Shown: positions 24,324 to 32,941, counted from the first letter of the stretch. The stretch is DNA of 64,000 nt from Actinomadura montaniterrae (GCF_008923365.1 NZ_WBMR01000019.1:1-64000); one strand, 5' to 3'. Program-made: numbers and translations. Notes: generated by a model not told the origin, from the sequence alone.

Positions 24324-24389
24324 GCACTTCCGGTTGCGCAGGTCGCAAGGTGTGACGCATCATTGGAGTAACCGGCTTGAACTGTCGAC

Positions 24390-24416
24390 AAGGCCCAGCC
24401 CAGCGCTGGGCCTTTC
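24390..24416 (+). terminator. Rho-independent terminator between early and late regions
   Basis: AAGGCCCAGC (24390-24399) pairs perfectly with GCTGGGCCTT (24405-24414) around CCAGC and runs into TTC. It separates the early operon from the terminase genes. The late promoter is therefore probably between here and 24439, or late transcription needs antitermination. Confidence 0.8.
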
Positions 24417-24438
24417 GCATGCTCGGAGGAGGTTCGAT

Positions 24439-24987
24439 GTGCCTTCGAAGTGTGGGAATCGTTCAGACGGCCGCCCGACGCGCGCGCGACGACCGGTCAC
24501 GCAGGCCGAGCGCACCGCCGTCGCCGAACTGCACGCGCAGGGGCTGAGCCGCGGCGCGATCGCGCGGAAGCTGAAGCGGTCGGCGGACACGGTCGGCCGC
24601 ATCGCCGCCGACCAGGGGCTCACCTGGGATCGCAGCCGGACGGCGAAGGCGGTCGCGGCCAAGCAGGAGGACAACCGCGCGAGGCGCGCCCGCATCTCGG
24701 CGGGCCTGCTGGACGACGCCGAGTGGTTGCGGGAGCGGATGCGCGCCGAGTCGATCCAGGTCGTGTCCACGCCGAAGGGCCCGTCGCAGGTGCTGCTGGC
24801 GTTGCCGCCGGCGCGCGATACCCGCGACTTCATGGTGGCCGCCACCTCGGCGCTGAAGGCGCACGCGGACCTGGAGCGCATCGACTCCGGCAGCGGCGCC
24901 GACCAGGCCAAGAGCATGCTCGGCCAGCTCGGCGAGGCGCTCCAGCTCGCCGCCGACCAGATCAACACCACGCCCGGGGAGGGCTGA
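24439..24987 (+). CDS. Putative terminase small subunit
   Basis: 182 residues from GTG 24439, seven bases after GGAGGAGG; the ATG two bases earlier is out of frame. The N-terminus is Arg-rich and has an HTH (LHAQGLSRGAIARKLKRSAD). The middle is helical (AVAAKQEDNRARRARISAGL) and the C-terminal part could oligomerise (LGQLGEALQLAADQINTT). First gene of the late module, upstream of the large terminase with three genes between, so small terminase is the best guess. A general DNA-binding protein is possible. Confidence 0.6.
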   Translation: MPSKCGNRSDGRPTRARRPVTQAERTAVAELHAQGLSRGAIARKLKRSADTVGRIAADQGLTWDRSRTAKAVAAKQEDNRARRARISAGLLDDAEWLRERMRAESIQVVSTPKGPSQVLLALPPARDTRDFMVAATSALKAHADLERIDSGSGADQAKSMLGQLGEALQLAADQINTTPGEG

Positions 24988-24989
24988 CC

Positions 24990-25436
24990 ATGGCCGACAT
25001 CGTGTTCAACATCGCCCTCGGGAAGGTCGCCTACTACGCGGGGCTGCCGGCCGCCAATGACGGCCTGGTGGTGGTGCCGATCGAGGCGACCGGCCTGGAG
25101 ACCGACGCCGTCCTGCGCGACTACGACAACCTGTCGGTGCTGCTCGCCGCGTCGAACAACGAGCAGACCACGATGGGCCGCAAGGCCCTCGCCAGCGTGA
25201 CGGCGACCGTGGACGACATCAACGACCGCGTCAACATGGACGCCGCTGACGTCACCTGGACGGCCGCGGGCGGCAACCCGGTCGGCGCGCTGATCATCTG
25301 CTACGACCCCGACGTCTCGACGGGCACCGACGCGGACCTGATCCCGCTGTCCAAGCACGGCTGGTCGATCACCCCGGACGGGTCGGACGTGACCGCGACC
25401 ATCGCCGACTTCATCCGGGCCAGCTCCGCCGCCTGA
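24990..25436 (+). CDS. Putative virion protein
   Basis: 148 residues, beta-rich and acidic (FNIALGKVAYYAGLPAAND, DDINDRVNMDAADVTWTAAG, VGALIICYDPDVSTGTDADL). It has no catalytic motif and resembles small structural proteins found near head genes of actinophages. The stop overlaps the ATG of the repeat protein (TGATG), so the two are coupled and may act together in the virion. Confidence 0.55.
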   Translation: MADIVFNIALGKVAYYAGLPAANDGLVVVPIEATGLETDAVLRDYDNLSVLLAASNNEQTTMGRKALASVTATVDDINDRVNMDAADVTWTAAGGNPVGALIICYDPDVSTGTDADLIPLSKHGWSITPDGSDVTATIADFIRASSAA

Positions 25437-27013
25437 TGGCCGCGCCCGCGTTCGTCGCGGCCGGGCTCGGCCCAACCACCTCCACCACCAGCGTCGCGAT
25501 CCCGAAGCCGACCGGTACGGCGGCCGGGCACGTCCTGTACGCCCTGGTCGTCAACGGCGGCGCCGGTACCGCGCCGACGACGGTTCCGTCCGGGTGGGCG
25601 CTCACCAGCGGCACGGCGACCGGTGGCGGCGGCTGGGTCGGCGTGTTCGAGCACGTCGCCGGCGCGTCCGAGCCGAGTTCGTACACGTGGGACGGGTTCA
25701 CCGACTCGTGCGCCGGGTCGATGATCGCCGTGTCCGGCGCCGACGGCACCACCCCGACGCATAAGGCCCATGCGACTGCGACGCTCAACAGCTCCACCCC
25801 GTCCGACAGCGGCGTCACCACCACCGTGGCGGACTGCCTGATCGTCGGCGGCTGCGGTGTCGGCGACAACGTCGGCGTGTCCGGCTGGGCGGCGACCGAT
25901 CCCGCGGTCCTGACCGAGCGCGCCGAGGTCCAGTCCACGGGTGGCGCGGACACCACCAGCGCCCTGGCGACCGCACCGCAGACCGCCGTCGGCCCGACCG
26001 GCGCCCTGTCGGTCGTCCTGGCCGGGTCCCGCAACAGCGTGGTCGTCACGATCGCCGTGCAGCCCCCGCAGACCGGCGGCGGGACGACGCTCCCGGCCGG
26101 GACCGCGGCCGAGACCGACACGGCACAGCCGCTCGGTCGGGCCAAGGCGCGCGCGGCGTCGCCCGCGGCGGAGACGGCGACCGCACAGCCCGTCGCGCGC
26201 AGCAAGGCCCGCCTCATCGCCACGGCCGCCGCGGTGGAGTCCGCCCAGCCGATCGGCGCGCGGAAGGCCCGACCCATCGGGACCGCCACGGCGATCAGCG
26301 CGGCGCAGCCGACCGGACGCGCCAAGACCCGACCCGTCGCCCCGGCCGTCGAGACGAACGCGGCGCAGACGATCACGGCGTCGTCCGCGACCGAGCAGCC
26401 CGTCACGGCGGCCGTCGAGCACGACCAGGCGCAGCCGCTCACCGCGACCAAGCGCCGCGCGCTCGCCGCCGCGGCGGTCGTCGAGACGGCGCAGCCCATC
26501 GGCGCACGCAAGACCCGGCCGCTCGCCACGGCCACCGAGACCGGCGCAGCCCAACCGGTGGGCCGCGCCAAGCAGCGCGCGGCAGGGACCGCCTCTGAAG
26601 TCGACGCGGCGACCCCCGTGACCGCGCCCGGCTCCACGCTCGTCCCTGCCGCGCCCGCCATCGAGACCGACACCGCCCGCCCCCTCGGCACGGCCAAACG
26701 CCTGCTGATCGGTGCGGCCGGGCTGGTCGAGACGGCGCAACCCATCGGCCGGCGGAAGGCGTACCCCATCGGAACCGCACTGGAGACGGTGGAGGCGCGG
26801 ACGCTCGCGCACGTGAAGGCTCGCCATCTGGGGGTGGCGGAGGAGACGGACGCGGCGAGGCTGCTCGGCGGCGGGCAGACGGTAGTGCAGGAGCTGCCGG
26901 AGCTGGTCGCCGCCACCGCTCACACTGGGCGCCTCGCCGCGGCCGTCACCGTGCCGGGCCACCTGACCGCGACCGCCGCGCCGTCCGGCCGGTTCGCCGC
27001 CCTCGTCGAGTAG
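25436..27013 (+). CDS. Virion protein with about 13 tandem 20-residue repeats
   Basis: 525 residues. Residues 1-220 form a beta-sandwich-like domain also loosely echoed at the start of the minor tail protein at 40729 (ADCLIVGGCGVGDNVGVSGW, VVLAGSRNSVVVTIAVQPP). From about 225 to 480 there are around 13 copies of a motif of about 20 residues, consensus A-x-E-T-x-x-A-Q-P-x-G-R-x-K-x-R-x-x-x-x (for example ETDTAQPLGRAKARA, VETAQPIGARKARPIG, ETGAAQPVGRAKQRA). Positive charge comes from the GRxKxR part. Function unknown; a head fibre or decoration filament is my inference from its place between the terminase genes. Repeat number may vary between related phages. Confidence 0.7.
   Translation: MAAPAFVAAGLGPTTSTTSVAIPKPTGTAAGHVLYALVVNGGAGTAPTTVPSGWALTSGTATGGGGWVGVFEHVAGASEPSSYTWDGFTDSCAGSMIAVSGADGTTPTHKAHATATLNSSTPSDSGVTTTVADCLIVGGCGVGDNVGVSGWAATDPAVLTERAEVQSTGGADTTSALATAPQTAVGPTGALSVVLAGSRNSVVVTIAVQPPQTGGGTTLPAGTAAETDTAQPLGRAKARAASPAAETATAQPVARSKARLIATAAAVESAQPIGARKARPIGTATAISAAQPTGRAKTRPVAPAVETNAAQTITASSATEQPVTAAVEHDQAQPLTATKRRALAAAAVVETAQPIGARKTRPLATATETGAAQPVGRAKQRAAGTASEVDAATPVTAPGSTLVPAAPAIETDTARPLGTAKRLLIGAAGLVETAQPIGRRKAYPIGTALETVEARTLAHVKARHLGVAEETDAARLLGGGQTVVQELPELVAATAHTGRLAAAVTVPGHLTATAAPSGRFAALVE
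26107..26875 (+). repeat. Coding tandem repeats (about 60 bp) of the virion repeat protein
   Basis: About 13 degenerate units of 57-66 bp, each with a GAGAC...GCGCAGCC-like block and an AAG/CGC-rich block. The reading frame is kept throughout, while the nucleotide identity of the units is moderate, so the peptide pattern rather than the DNA is conserved. This points to an old array under selection. Confidence 0.7.
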
Positions 27014-27022
27014 GAGGTGCCC

Positions 27023-27364
27023 GTGCAGCGCACCAAGAGCCTCGACCTGTTCCAGGGCGACGACGAGCAGGTGACCGTCACCGTCTCCGACGAGGCGACC
27101 GGCGCCGCCTACGACCTCACCGGCGCCCTGGTGCACGTCTACCTGAAGCCGTCCGCCGAGACCCCGGACGGCGACGCGTCCGTGGTGGTCCTCGCGATCG
27201 GCGACGGCATCGAGGTCCTCGACGCCGCCGCCGGCCAGATCCGCGTCACCATCCCCTCGTCGTGGCTCGCCACGGCCGGGACGCGGTGGTGGCATCTGAC
27301 GGTGGTGATGGCGGGTGCGACGCGCACGGCCGCGCGCGGACCCGTCCACGTCCTGGACACGTGA
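27023..27364 (+). CDS. Putative virion or head-associated beta-domain protein
   Basis: 113 residues from GTG 27023, five bases after GGAGGT; a GTG six bases earlier overlaps the ribosome-binding site and is less likely. It is beta-rich (LFQGDDEQVTVTVSDEATG, GALVHVYLKPSAETPDGD, RWWHLTVVMAGATRTAARG) and resembles small Ig-like phage proteins such as BppU-type domains. The stop overlaps the terminase start. Confidence 0.55.
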   Translation: MQRTKSLDLFQGDDEQVTVTVSDEATGAAYDLTGALVHVYLKPSAETPDGDASVVVLAIGDGIEVLDAAAGQIRVTIPSSWLATAGTRWWHLTVVMAGATRTAARGPVHVLDT

Positions 27365-28605
27365 ACCTCGACGCCGTCAAGGCGGTCCTGTCGCCCAAGC
27401 AGATCACGAGCATCGCCGAGTCCCGCCAGGTCCGCATCTCGATCTGGGCGGGCGCCGTCCGCTCCGGCAAGACCATCGCTTCGCTGCTGGCCTTCATGAT
27501 CGCCGTCGCGCAGGCACCCGACCACGGGCTCATCGTCATCGCCGGCCGGACGCGCGAGACCATCGAGCGCAACATCATCGAGCCTCTCCAGGACGCGAGC
27601 CTGTTCGGGCCGCTGGCCGCGCACGTCCACCACACGCGCGGTTCCAACACCGCCGTCATCTTGGGCCGGACGGTGCACCTGATCGGCGCGTACAACCAGC
27701 TGTCCGAGGGGCGCCTGCGCGGCATGACGGCGTGCCTGGCCCTGGTCGACGAAGCGACCCTCGTCCCCGAGGCGTTCTGGACGCAGCTCCTCGCTCGCCT
27801 GTCCGTGCCCGGCGCGCGGCTGCTCGCCACCACGAACCCCGACGGCCCGAACCACTGGCTCCGCCAGCAGTTCCTCCTCCGCGCCCCGCAGCTGAACCTC
27901 GCCAGCTGGCACTTCACGCTCGACGACAACCCGAGCCTGGACCCGCAGTACGTCGCGGACCTGAAGGCCGAGAACGTCGGCCTGTTCTACCGCCGGAACA
28001 TCCTCGGGGAGTGGGCGCTAGCCGAGGGCGCCGTGTTCGACATGTGGGACCCGGACCGGCACGTGGTCTCGGATCTGTCGGCCATCCGGCGGTGGATCGC
28101 GGTCGGCGTCGACTACGGCACGACGAACCCGTTCGCGGCGCTGACGCTCGGTCTCGGCGCGGACCAGTGCCTGTACCTCGGCCACGAGTGGCGTTGGGAC
28201 TCGAAGACCATGCATCAGCAGCTCACGGACGCGCAGTACTCCGAGCGGGTGCGGGGCTGGCTGAAGGCGATCGGCGTGCATCCGCAGTGGACGATCGTCG
28301 ACCCGTCCGCCGCGTCGTTCGTGACGCAGCTCCACCAGGACGGCCTGGTCCCCGCGCAGGCCGACAACTCGGTGTTGGACGGGATCCGCGTGGTGTCCTC
28401 GCTGCTCGGCCGGGGCCAGCTCAAGGTGCACCGGAGCTGCACGGGCTTCATCAACGAGATCCCCGGCTACTCGTGGGACCCGGACAAGGCGGCGAAGGGC
28501 GAAGACGCCCCGATTAAGGCCGACGACCACAGCTTGGACGCCGCGCGGTACGCGGTGTTCACCACCTCCGCCGCTTGGCGGTCCGACCTGAGGGAGGCCG
28601 CGTAA
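27361..28605 (+). CDS. terL: Terminase large subunit
   Basis: 414 residues from GTG. ATPase: Walker A GAVRSGKT at residues 31-38, Walker B LALVDEAT, coupling motif ATTNPDG. Nuclease: AVGVDYGTTNPFAALTLGL begins the RNase H-like domain with its first Asp, followed by IVDPSAASFVTQL, and a late acidic site in KADDHSLDAARYAV. It packages DNA into the prohead and cuts concatemers. The pattern matches the PBSX/XtmB group. The stop overlaps no neighbour; the next gene starts three bases later. Confidence 0.95.
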   Translation: MNLDAVKAVLSPKQITSIAESRQVRISIWAGAVRSGKTIASLLAFMIAVAQAPDHGLIVIAGRTRETIERNIIEPLQDASLFGPLAAHVHHTRGSNTAVILGRTVHLIGAYNQLSEGRLRGMTACLALVDEATLVPEAFWTQLLARLSVPGARLLATTNPDGPNHWLRQQFLLRAPQLNLASWHFTLDDNPSLDPQYVADLKAENVGLFYRRNILGEWALAEGAVFDMWDPDRHVVSDLSAIRRWIAVGVDYGTTNPFAALTLGLGADQCLYLGHEWRWDSKTMHQQLTDAQYSERVRGWLKAIGVHPQWTIVDPSAASFVTQLHQDGLVPAQADNSVLDGIRVVSSLLGRGQLKVHRSCTGFINEIPGYSWDPDKAAKGEDAPIKADDHSLDAARYAVFTTSAAWRSDLREAA

Positions 28606-28608
28606 CCC

Positions 28609-28824
28609 ATGCCTACGCCAGGCCCGCTCGGCATCGCGCTCGACCTCGACGAGGGCGATCTCATCAGCGATGCCGTGCTCATCGCCAAGATCCACAAGGC
28701 GGACGGCGCTGTCATCGTCGCAAGCAAGGCCAGCGATGGGACCGACTGGGTCACCCGCCGCGGTCTCATCGCCGCGGCGGGTGACGTCGAGAGCGGCGGC
28801 TACCAGGAACGCGAGATCGACTGA
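28609..28824 (+). CDS. Hypothetical small late protein
   Basis: 71 residues from ATG, ending in overlap with the portal start (TGATG). It has a compact alpha/beta pattern (LDLDEGDLISDAVLIAKI, DWVTRRGLIAAAGDVES). The family is not known; position between terminase and portal is conserved for many small actinophage proteins. Confidence 0.6.
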   Translation: MPTPGPLGIALDLDEGDLISDAVLIAKIHKADGAVIVASKASDGTDWVTRRGLIAAAGDVESGGYQEREID

Positions 28825-30458
28825 TGCCGCTCCCCAACGGCGGAGGCCCCTGGCCGCCCCGCGAACTCGACATGGTCACCGCCCGCCTCGACGTCTGGTC
28901 CGCGTGGTACTCCGGCGACCCCGACCGCCTCGCCCTCCTCTACGGCGGATCCCTCGCAGGCGACCCCGGACGCCCCCTCGGGTCCCTCGACACCGACCTG
29001 CGCGGCTGGCGCGGCTGGCTCGGCCGCCTCGCCGCACGCTGGTTCTGGGGCACCCAGACCCCGCCGAACGAGAAGCGGACCAAGCTGCACCTCCCGCTCG
29101 CCGGCGACATCGCCGCCACGTCCGCCGACCTGCTGTTCAGCGAGCCGCCGACGTTCAGCGTGGAGGACGACGACAAGACGCAGGCGCGCCTCGACGAGCT
29201 GGTGGAGGACGGCCTGCACGCCGACCTCCTCGAAGCCGCCGAGGTGTGCGCCGCGCTCGGCGGCGTGTACCTGCGGATCTGCTGGGACGACAAGGTGCGG
29301 GACCGGCCGTGGATCTCCGCCATGCACGCGGACTGCGCCATCCCGGACTGGCGGTACGGCCGCCTGAAGGCCGTGACGTTCTGGCGGGTGGTGAAGCGGC
29401 AGGGCAACGACGTGTGGCGGCACCTGGAGCGCCACGAGCCCGGCGTCATCTACAACGGCCTCTACCAGGGCGCGGACGCCGACCTCGGCACGCCGAAGCC
29501 GCTCGACTCCCTGGACGAGACCATGGGCATCCCGGACAGTATGCCGACCGGCGTGCAGGACGGCCTGACCGCCTGCTACGTGCCGAACATGCGCCCGTCG
29601 CGGGTCTGGCGGGAGATCCCCGAGGCGGCGCACCTCGGCCGCTCCGACTACGCGGGCACCGAGGGCCTGATGGACGCCCTGGACGAGGTGTACTCCAGCC
29701 TGATGCGGGACATCCGGCTCGCGAAGGCGAAGCTGATCATCCCGGAGACCTACCTGCAGTCCCTCGGCCAGGGGAAAGGGGCGACCTGGGACAGCGAGCA
29801 GGAGCTGATCTACCCCGTCGCCGCGCTCCAGTCCCCGAACTCGGCCGCCGGCGGCCTGATGGTGACGCCGACGCAGTTCCAGATCCGCGTCACCGAGCAC
29901 CTCCAGTCCGCGCAGTCTCTCCAGGACCAGATCGTCCGGGCGTGCGGCTACTCGGCGCAGACGTTCGGCAGCGCGGCGGACGGGGAGCAGCAGGTCGCGC
30001 AGACCGCGACCGAGGTCGACTCCCGGACGCGCCGCTCCGACATCACCCGCGACCGGAAGATCACGTACTGGTCGCCGGCGCTCGCCGAGATCCTCCGCGT
30101 GCTCCTCGCGGTCGACGCCGCGAAGTTCCGCTCCGGCGTGAACGCCGTCCGGCCGACCGTGGAGTTCGGCGACCGGGTATCGGAGGACCCGCAGGCGCTC
30201 GCGCAGACGGCGCAGCTGCTCCGCGCCGCCGAGGCCGCATCGACGGAGACGCTCGTGCAGATGGTGCATCCGGACTGGGACGGCGAGCAGGTGGACGCCG
30301 AGGTGCAGCGGATCCAGGACGAGGCGGCCCCGCCCGCGCCGCCGGAGATCGTGCCCGGCCCGGACTCGGCTGGCATGGGGCCGGACTCCGGGCCGGGCGC
30401 CCCGGACGGTGGGGGAGCCCCGTCCGAGGACCAGGCCGCGCTGGACGCGCTCGGCTGA
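28824..30458 (+). CDS. Portal protein (SPP1 gp6-like)
   Basis: 544 residues. Recognisable portal features include KLHLPLAGDIAATSADLLFS near residue 100, GGVYLRICWDD, a long helical stretch LMRDIRLAKAKLIIPETYL, and RACGYSAQTFGSAADGEQQV followed by ATEVDSRTRRSDITRDRKI, which is typical of the clip/stem region of the gp6 family. The C-terminal 60 residues are Pro/Gly/Asp-rich and disordered. The portal is the dodecameric DNA gate at one capsid vertex. It lies directly after the terminase as expected. Confidence 0.9.
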   Translation: MPLPNGGGPWPPRELDMVTARLDVWSAWYSGDPDRLALLYGGSLAGDPGRPLGSLDTDLRGWRGWLGRLAARWFWGTQTPPNEKRTKLHLPLAGDIAATSADLLFSEPPTFSVEDDDKTQARLDELVEDGLHADLLEAAEVCAALGGVYLRICWDDKVRDRPWISAMHADCAIPDWRYGRLKAVTFWRVVKRQGNDVWRHLERHEPGVIYNGLYQGADADLGTPKPLDSLDETMGIPDSMPTGVQDGLTACYVPNMRPSRVWREIPEAAHLGRSDYAGTEGLMDALDEVYSSLMRDIRLAKAKLIIPETYLQSLGQGKGATWDSEQELIYPVAALQSPNSAAGGLMVTPTQFQIRVTEHLQSAQSLQDQIVRACGYSAQTFGSAADGEQQVAQTATEVDSRTRRSDITRDRKITYWSPALAEILRVLLAVDAAKFRSGVNAVRPTVEFGDRVSEDPQALAQTAQLLRAAEAASTETLVQMVHPDWDGEQVDAEVQRIQDEAAPPAPPEIVPGPDSAGMGPDSGPGAPDGGGAPSEDQAALDALG

Positions 30459-30473
30459 CCTACAGGAGGAAGC

Positions 30474-30806
30474 ATGCAACCGACCATCGGCCGGATCGTC
30501 CGCTACACCCTCACCGAGGCCGACGCGGACGCGATCAACCGGCGCCGCGCCGACTTCGAGGCGTTCCAGCGCACCATCCTCCCGCCGCGCGTGTCCGGCA
30601 CGGGCGGCGCGACCGGCCACCAGGCGCACGTCGGGAACCGCGCGCAGGCCGGTCAGACCTACCCGGCCATGGTCGTGCGCGTCTTCGACCCGTCCGCCAC
30701 CACGGCCAACCTCCAGGTCTCCCTGGACGGCAACGACACCTACTGGGCCACGTCGCGCACCGAGGGCGACGGTGAGGGCCACTGGGTCTGGCCGCCGCGC
30801 GTCTGA
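30474..30806 (+). CDS. Hypothetical late protein
   Basis: 110 residues from ATG with AGGAGGA upstream. It looks like a small beta-barrel (GQTYPAMVVRVFDPSATTANL, VSLDGNDTYWATSRTEGDG). No named family; it lies between portal and MuF genes, so a virion role is likely. Confidence 0.6.
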   Translation: MQPTIGRIVRYTLTEADADAINRRRADFEAFQRTILPPRVSGTGGATGHQAHVGNRAQAGQTYPAMVVRVFDPSATTANLQVSLDGNDTYWATSRTEGDGEGHWVWPPRV

Positions 30807-30808
30807 CC

Positions 30809-30966
30809 ATGTCCGGCCCCCACCACGCGTTCAAGAGCAAGGCGCAGTGCGGCTGTTCTTCGCCAACCCGCGCCTGCGCCGCTTCGCGCACGACAAGGCG
30901 CACGCCACACCGGGCGGCAAGGGCATCAGGTACCGGCGGCTGCCGCGCCGCAAGGGCGGGAGGTGA
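30809..30966 (+). pseudogene. Small late gene, probably frameshifted
   Basis: From ATG 30809 the frame reads MSGPHHAFKSKAQ and then loses sense and continues into the MuF frame. From 30850 another frame reads RLFFANPRLRRFAHDKAHAT, then PGGKGIRYRRLPRRKGGR to a TGA at 30964-30966. Together they give FKSKAQ-x-RLFFANPRLRRFAH, the pattern of a tiny basic late protein known in other actinophages. A single missing base after 30849, or a -1 slip at CAG (30845-30847), would join them. A standalone GTG start at 30847 would give 39 residues. Confidence 0.6.
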
Positions 30967-30970
30967 CCCC

Positions 30971-32011
30971 ATGGCCATCCCCGCCCCGGTGTCCCCGGCG
31001 CTCGCCGAAGGCCTGCCGCGCGTCGTCGTCGCCCTGCACGCGGGCTGGGAGGAGACGACGATCCGGTTCATGGCGGAGCAACTCGGCCCGCGGATCGGCT
31101 CGCCAGAGTGGGCCGCGGGGCAGCAGCGGAAGCTCGCCGCCATCCAGCGGGACCTGGACGCCACCGTCCGGCGCCTCGCGGCCACGGCGGGCCCGCAGAT
31201 CGAGCAGATGATCGCCGACGCCTACCGGCGCGGCCACGGCGCCCCGCCGACCCCCGCGCGCCGCCGGGGGCTCGTGCAGCGCGTCATGGACGCTATGCGG
31301 CGCCTGTGGGGCCGCCTGCCGCGCCGCGTCTCGCGCGCGTACGCCCGCGCGGTCACGCTCGGCACCCGCGCGCCCGACGACCGCCGCCGCACCGTCGTCC
31401 AGGCCGAGCTGGACCGCATCGCCTCGCGCGGCCTCGTGGGCGGCGTCGACGACCACGGCCGTACCCTCTCGCTCGTCCCGCAGGTCGAGACCGCGCTTCA
31501 GACGGCCGCCGGGAACGCCGCGATGGACGGCTACCTCGACTCGGTCACCGCCGCCGGCGACGACCTGGTGATGGTGCTCCAGTCCGCGCACCCCTGCCCG
31601 CTGTGCCTGCCGTGGGAGCACCGCGTCCTATCGGTCTCCGGCCACACCCCCGGCCGCCCCTCGATGGCGACCGCGCGGGCCGCCGGGCTGTGGCATCCGC
31701 GCTGCCACCACCAGGTCGTGCGGTACGAGCCCGGCGTGTCCGAGCACCTGCCGCACGCCGCCCGCCACAAGCGCGGCTCGTACGCGGCGACGCAGCGGCA
31801 GCGCGCGATCGAGCGGCACATCCGCGAGTGGAAGCGCCGCGAAGCCGCCGCGATGGACGACACGGCGCGGCTCCTGGCCCGCCGCAAGGTGAGGCACTGG
31901 CAGGCCGCGCTGCGGCAGCACATCGCCACGCACGGCCTCCAGCGGTCCCGGCAGCGCGAGCGCGTGGACTTCGGGCACACACCGTCGATCCGGCACGGAC
32001 TGGGGGACTGA
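30971..32011 (+). CDS. MuF-like minor head protein
   Basis: 346 residues from ATG 30971. A helical N-terminal half (WAAGQQRKLAAIQRDLDATV) is followed by the MuF C-terminal domain: HPCPLCLPWEHRVLSVSG and HPRCHHQVVRYEPG, with the Cys/His pattern of the family. The C-terminus is basic (REWKRREAAAMDDTARLLAR). MuF proteins are few-copy head proteins that are often ejected with DNA. The frame is open upstream into the preceding small gene, but the domain starts here. Confidence 0.85.
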   Translation: MAIPAPVSPALAEGLPRVVVALHAGWEETTIRFMAEQLGPRIGSPEWAAGQQRKLAAIQRDLDATVRRLAATAGPQIEQMIADAYRRGHGAPPTPARRRGLVQRVMDAMRRLWGRLPRRVSRAYARAVTLGTRAPDDRRRTVVQAELDRIASRGLVGGVDDHGRTLSLVPQVETALQTAAGNAAMDGYLDSVTAAGDDLVMVLQSAHPCPLCLPWEHRVLSVSGHTPGRPSMATARAAGLWHPRCHHQVVRYEPGVSEHLPHAARHKRGSYAATQRQRAIERHIREWKRREAAAMDDTARLLARRKVRHWQAALRQHIATHGLQRSRQRERVDFGHTPSIRHGLGD

Positions 32012-32349
32012 TGGCCGAGTGGAAGCACGGGTGGATCCCGCTCACCCCCGGCGCGATGGCGAGCAAGCAGCACCGCGGCAAGGGCGGCGGGAAGGGCTCG
32101 GCGAAGCCGAAGGTGTCCGCGAAGCCCGCAGCGAAGAAGACCGGCGGGAAGTCGAAGAAGAGCAGCCTCGCCGCCGTGCCGCTGCACGAGCTGGACCTGT
32201 CGACGTCCGCCGGGCGGGCCGAGGTCATGCGGCGCCAGCGGCTCCTGGAGGACAAGCGGTCCGTCATCCCGCGCGCGCAGGCGGGCGCTGCGGGGTTCCG
32301 GGGCGGGAAGCCGCACCGCAAGTCCGCGCTGAAGCGGAAGGGCCGCTGA
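32011..32349 (+). CDS. Small highly basic late protein
   Basis: 112 residues from ATG sharing bases with the MuF stop. It starts AEWKHGWIPLTPGAMASKQH, resembling the HGWIPLTP motif of phage head-associated proteins, then becomes Lys/Gly-rich, and ends KPHRKSALKRKGR. The end matches the HRKSAL end of the 51-residue protein at 32938. It is probably packaged or DNA-binding; role unproven. Confidence 0.6.
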   Translation: MAEWKHGWIPLTPGAMASKQHRGKGGGKGSAKPKVSAKPAAKKTGGKSKKSSLAAVPLHELDLSTSAGRAEVMRRQRLLEDKRSVIPRAQAGAAGFRGGKPHRKSALKRKGR

Positions 32350-32350
32350 G

Positions 32351-32941
32351 ATGCCGTTCGACGAGGCAGCGCATCCGCGCGCGGCGGCCGGTGCGGCGGG
32401 CGGCGGGCAGTTCGTCGCCGAGACCGGGCCCGGTCGCACTGGGCAGAGCGTCCTCGGTCTGAAGGCCAAGGGTGCCAGCCTGCCCAAGGACGCCAAGGGC
32501 AAGGGCGGCGGCAAGGGCAAGAAGGGCGGCAAGGGGAAGGGCAAGGCGACCCCGGAGCAGAAAGCCAAGGCCGTCAAGGGCATCCAGACCCTGCTGAACC
32601 GGCTCGGCTTCAAGGACGCCGACGGCAAGAAGCTCGCGGTGGACGGCATCGTCGGCCCGAAGACCACGGCGGCGATCAAGCGGGCACAGCGCCGCTTCGG
32701 CCTCCCTGCCACGGGGAAGCTCACGCCCGAGCTGCTGAAGAAGCTCAAGGCGCCCCGCATGGCCAAGGACCACCTGAAGCCGAAGAAGCCGAAGGCGTTC
32801 ACCCCGGTCCCGGCCCGTTCGGACTCCGGCAAGCCCGCGCCCGCGCGCAGGCGCCGCCGGACGCGCCGGTCCCTGCGCCGCCGCTCGACGCTGGAGCGCA
32901 TGCCCTCGTTCCGCACCGGCCCGAGAGGGGGTGACCAGTGA
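32351..32941 (+). CDS. Head-module protein with peptidoglycan-binding domain
   Basis: 196 residues. The N-terminus (DEAAHPRAAAGAAGGGQFVA) is the short HPR...G-GQF motif seen in phage head proteins. A Lys/Gly-rich linker follows. Then comes a PG_binding_1 domain: VKGIQTLLNRLGFKDADGK, LAVDGIVGPKTTAAIKRAQR and FGLPATGKLTPELL. The C-terminus is very basic (ARRRRRTRRSLRRRS). A cell-wall-binding domain between MuF and scaffold genes is unusual and suggests a protein carried in the virion that acts on entry. Confidence 0.75.
   Translation: MPFDEAAHPRAAAGAAGGGQFVAETGPGRTGQSVLGLKAKGASLPKDAKGKGGGKGKKGGKGKGKATPEQKAKAVKGIQTLLNRLGFKDADGKKLAVDGIVGPKTTAAIKRAQRRFGLPATGKLTPELLKKLKAPRMAKDHLKPKKPKAFTPVPARSDSGKPAPARRRRRTRRSLRRRSTLERMPSFRTGPRGGDQ

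Noticed and set aside
24437-24439. ATG immediately after GGAGGAGG as start of the terminase small subunit
   Set aside because: It opens a different frame that gives a short meaningless peptide. GTG at 24439 is in frame with the helix-turn-helix protein.
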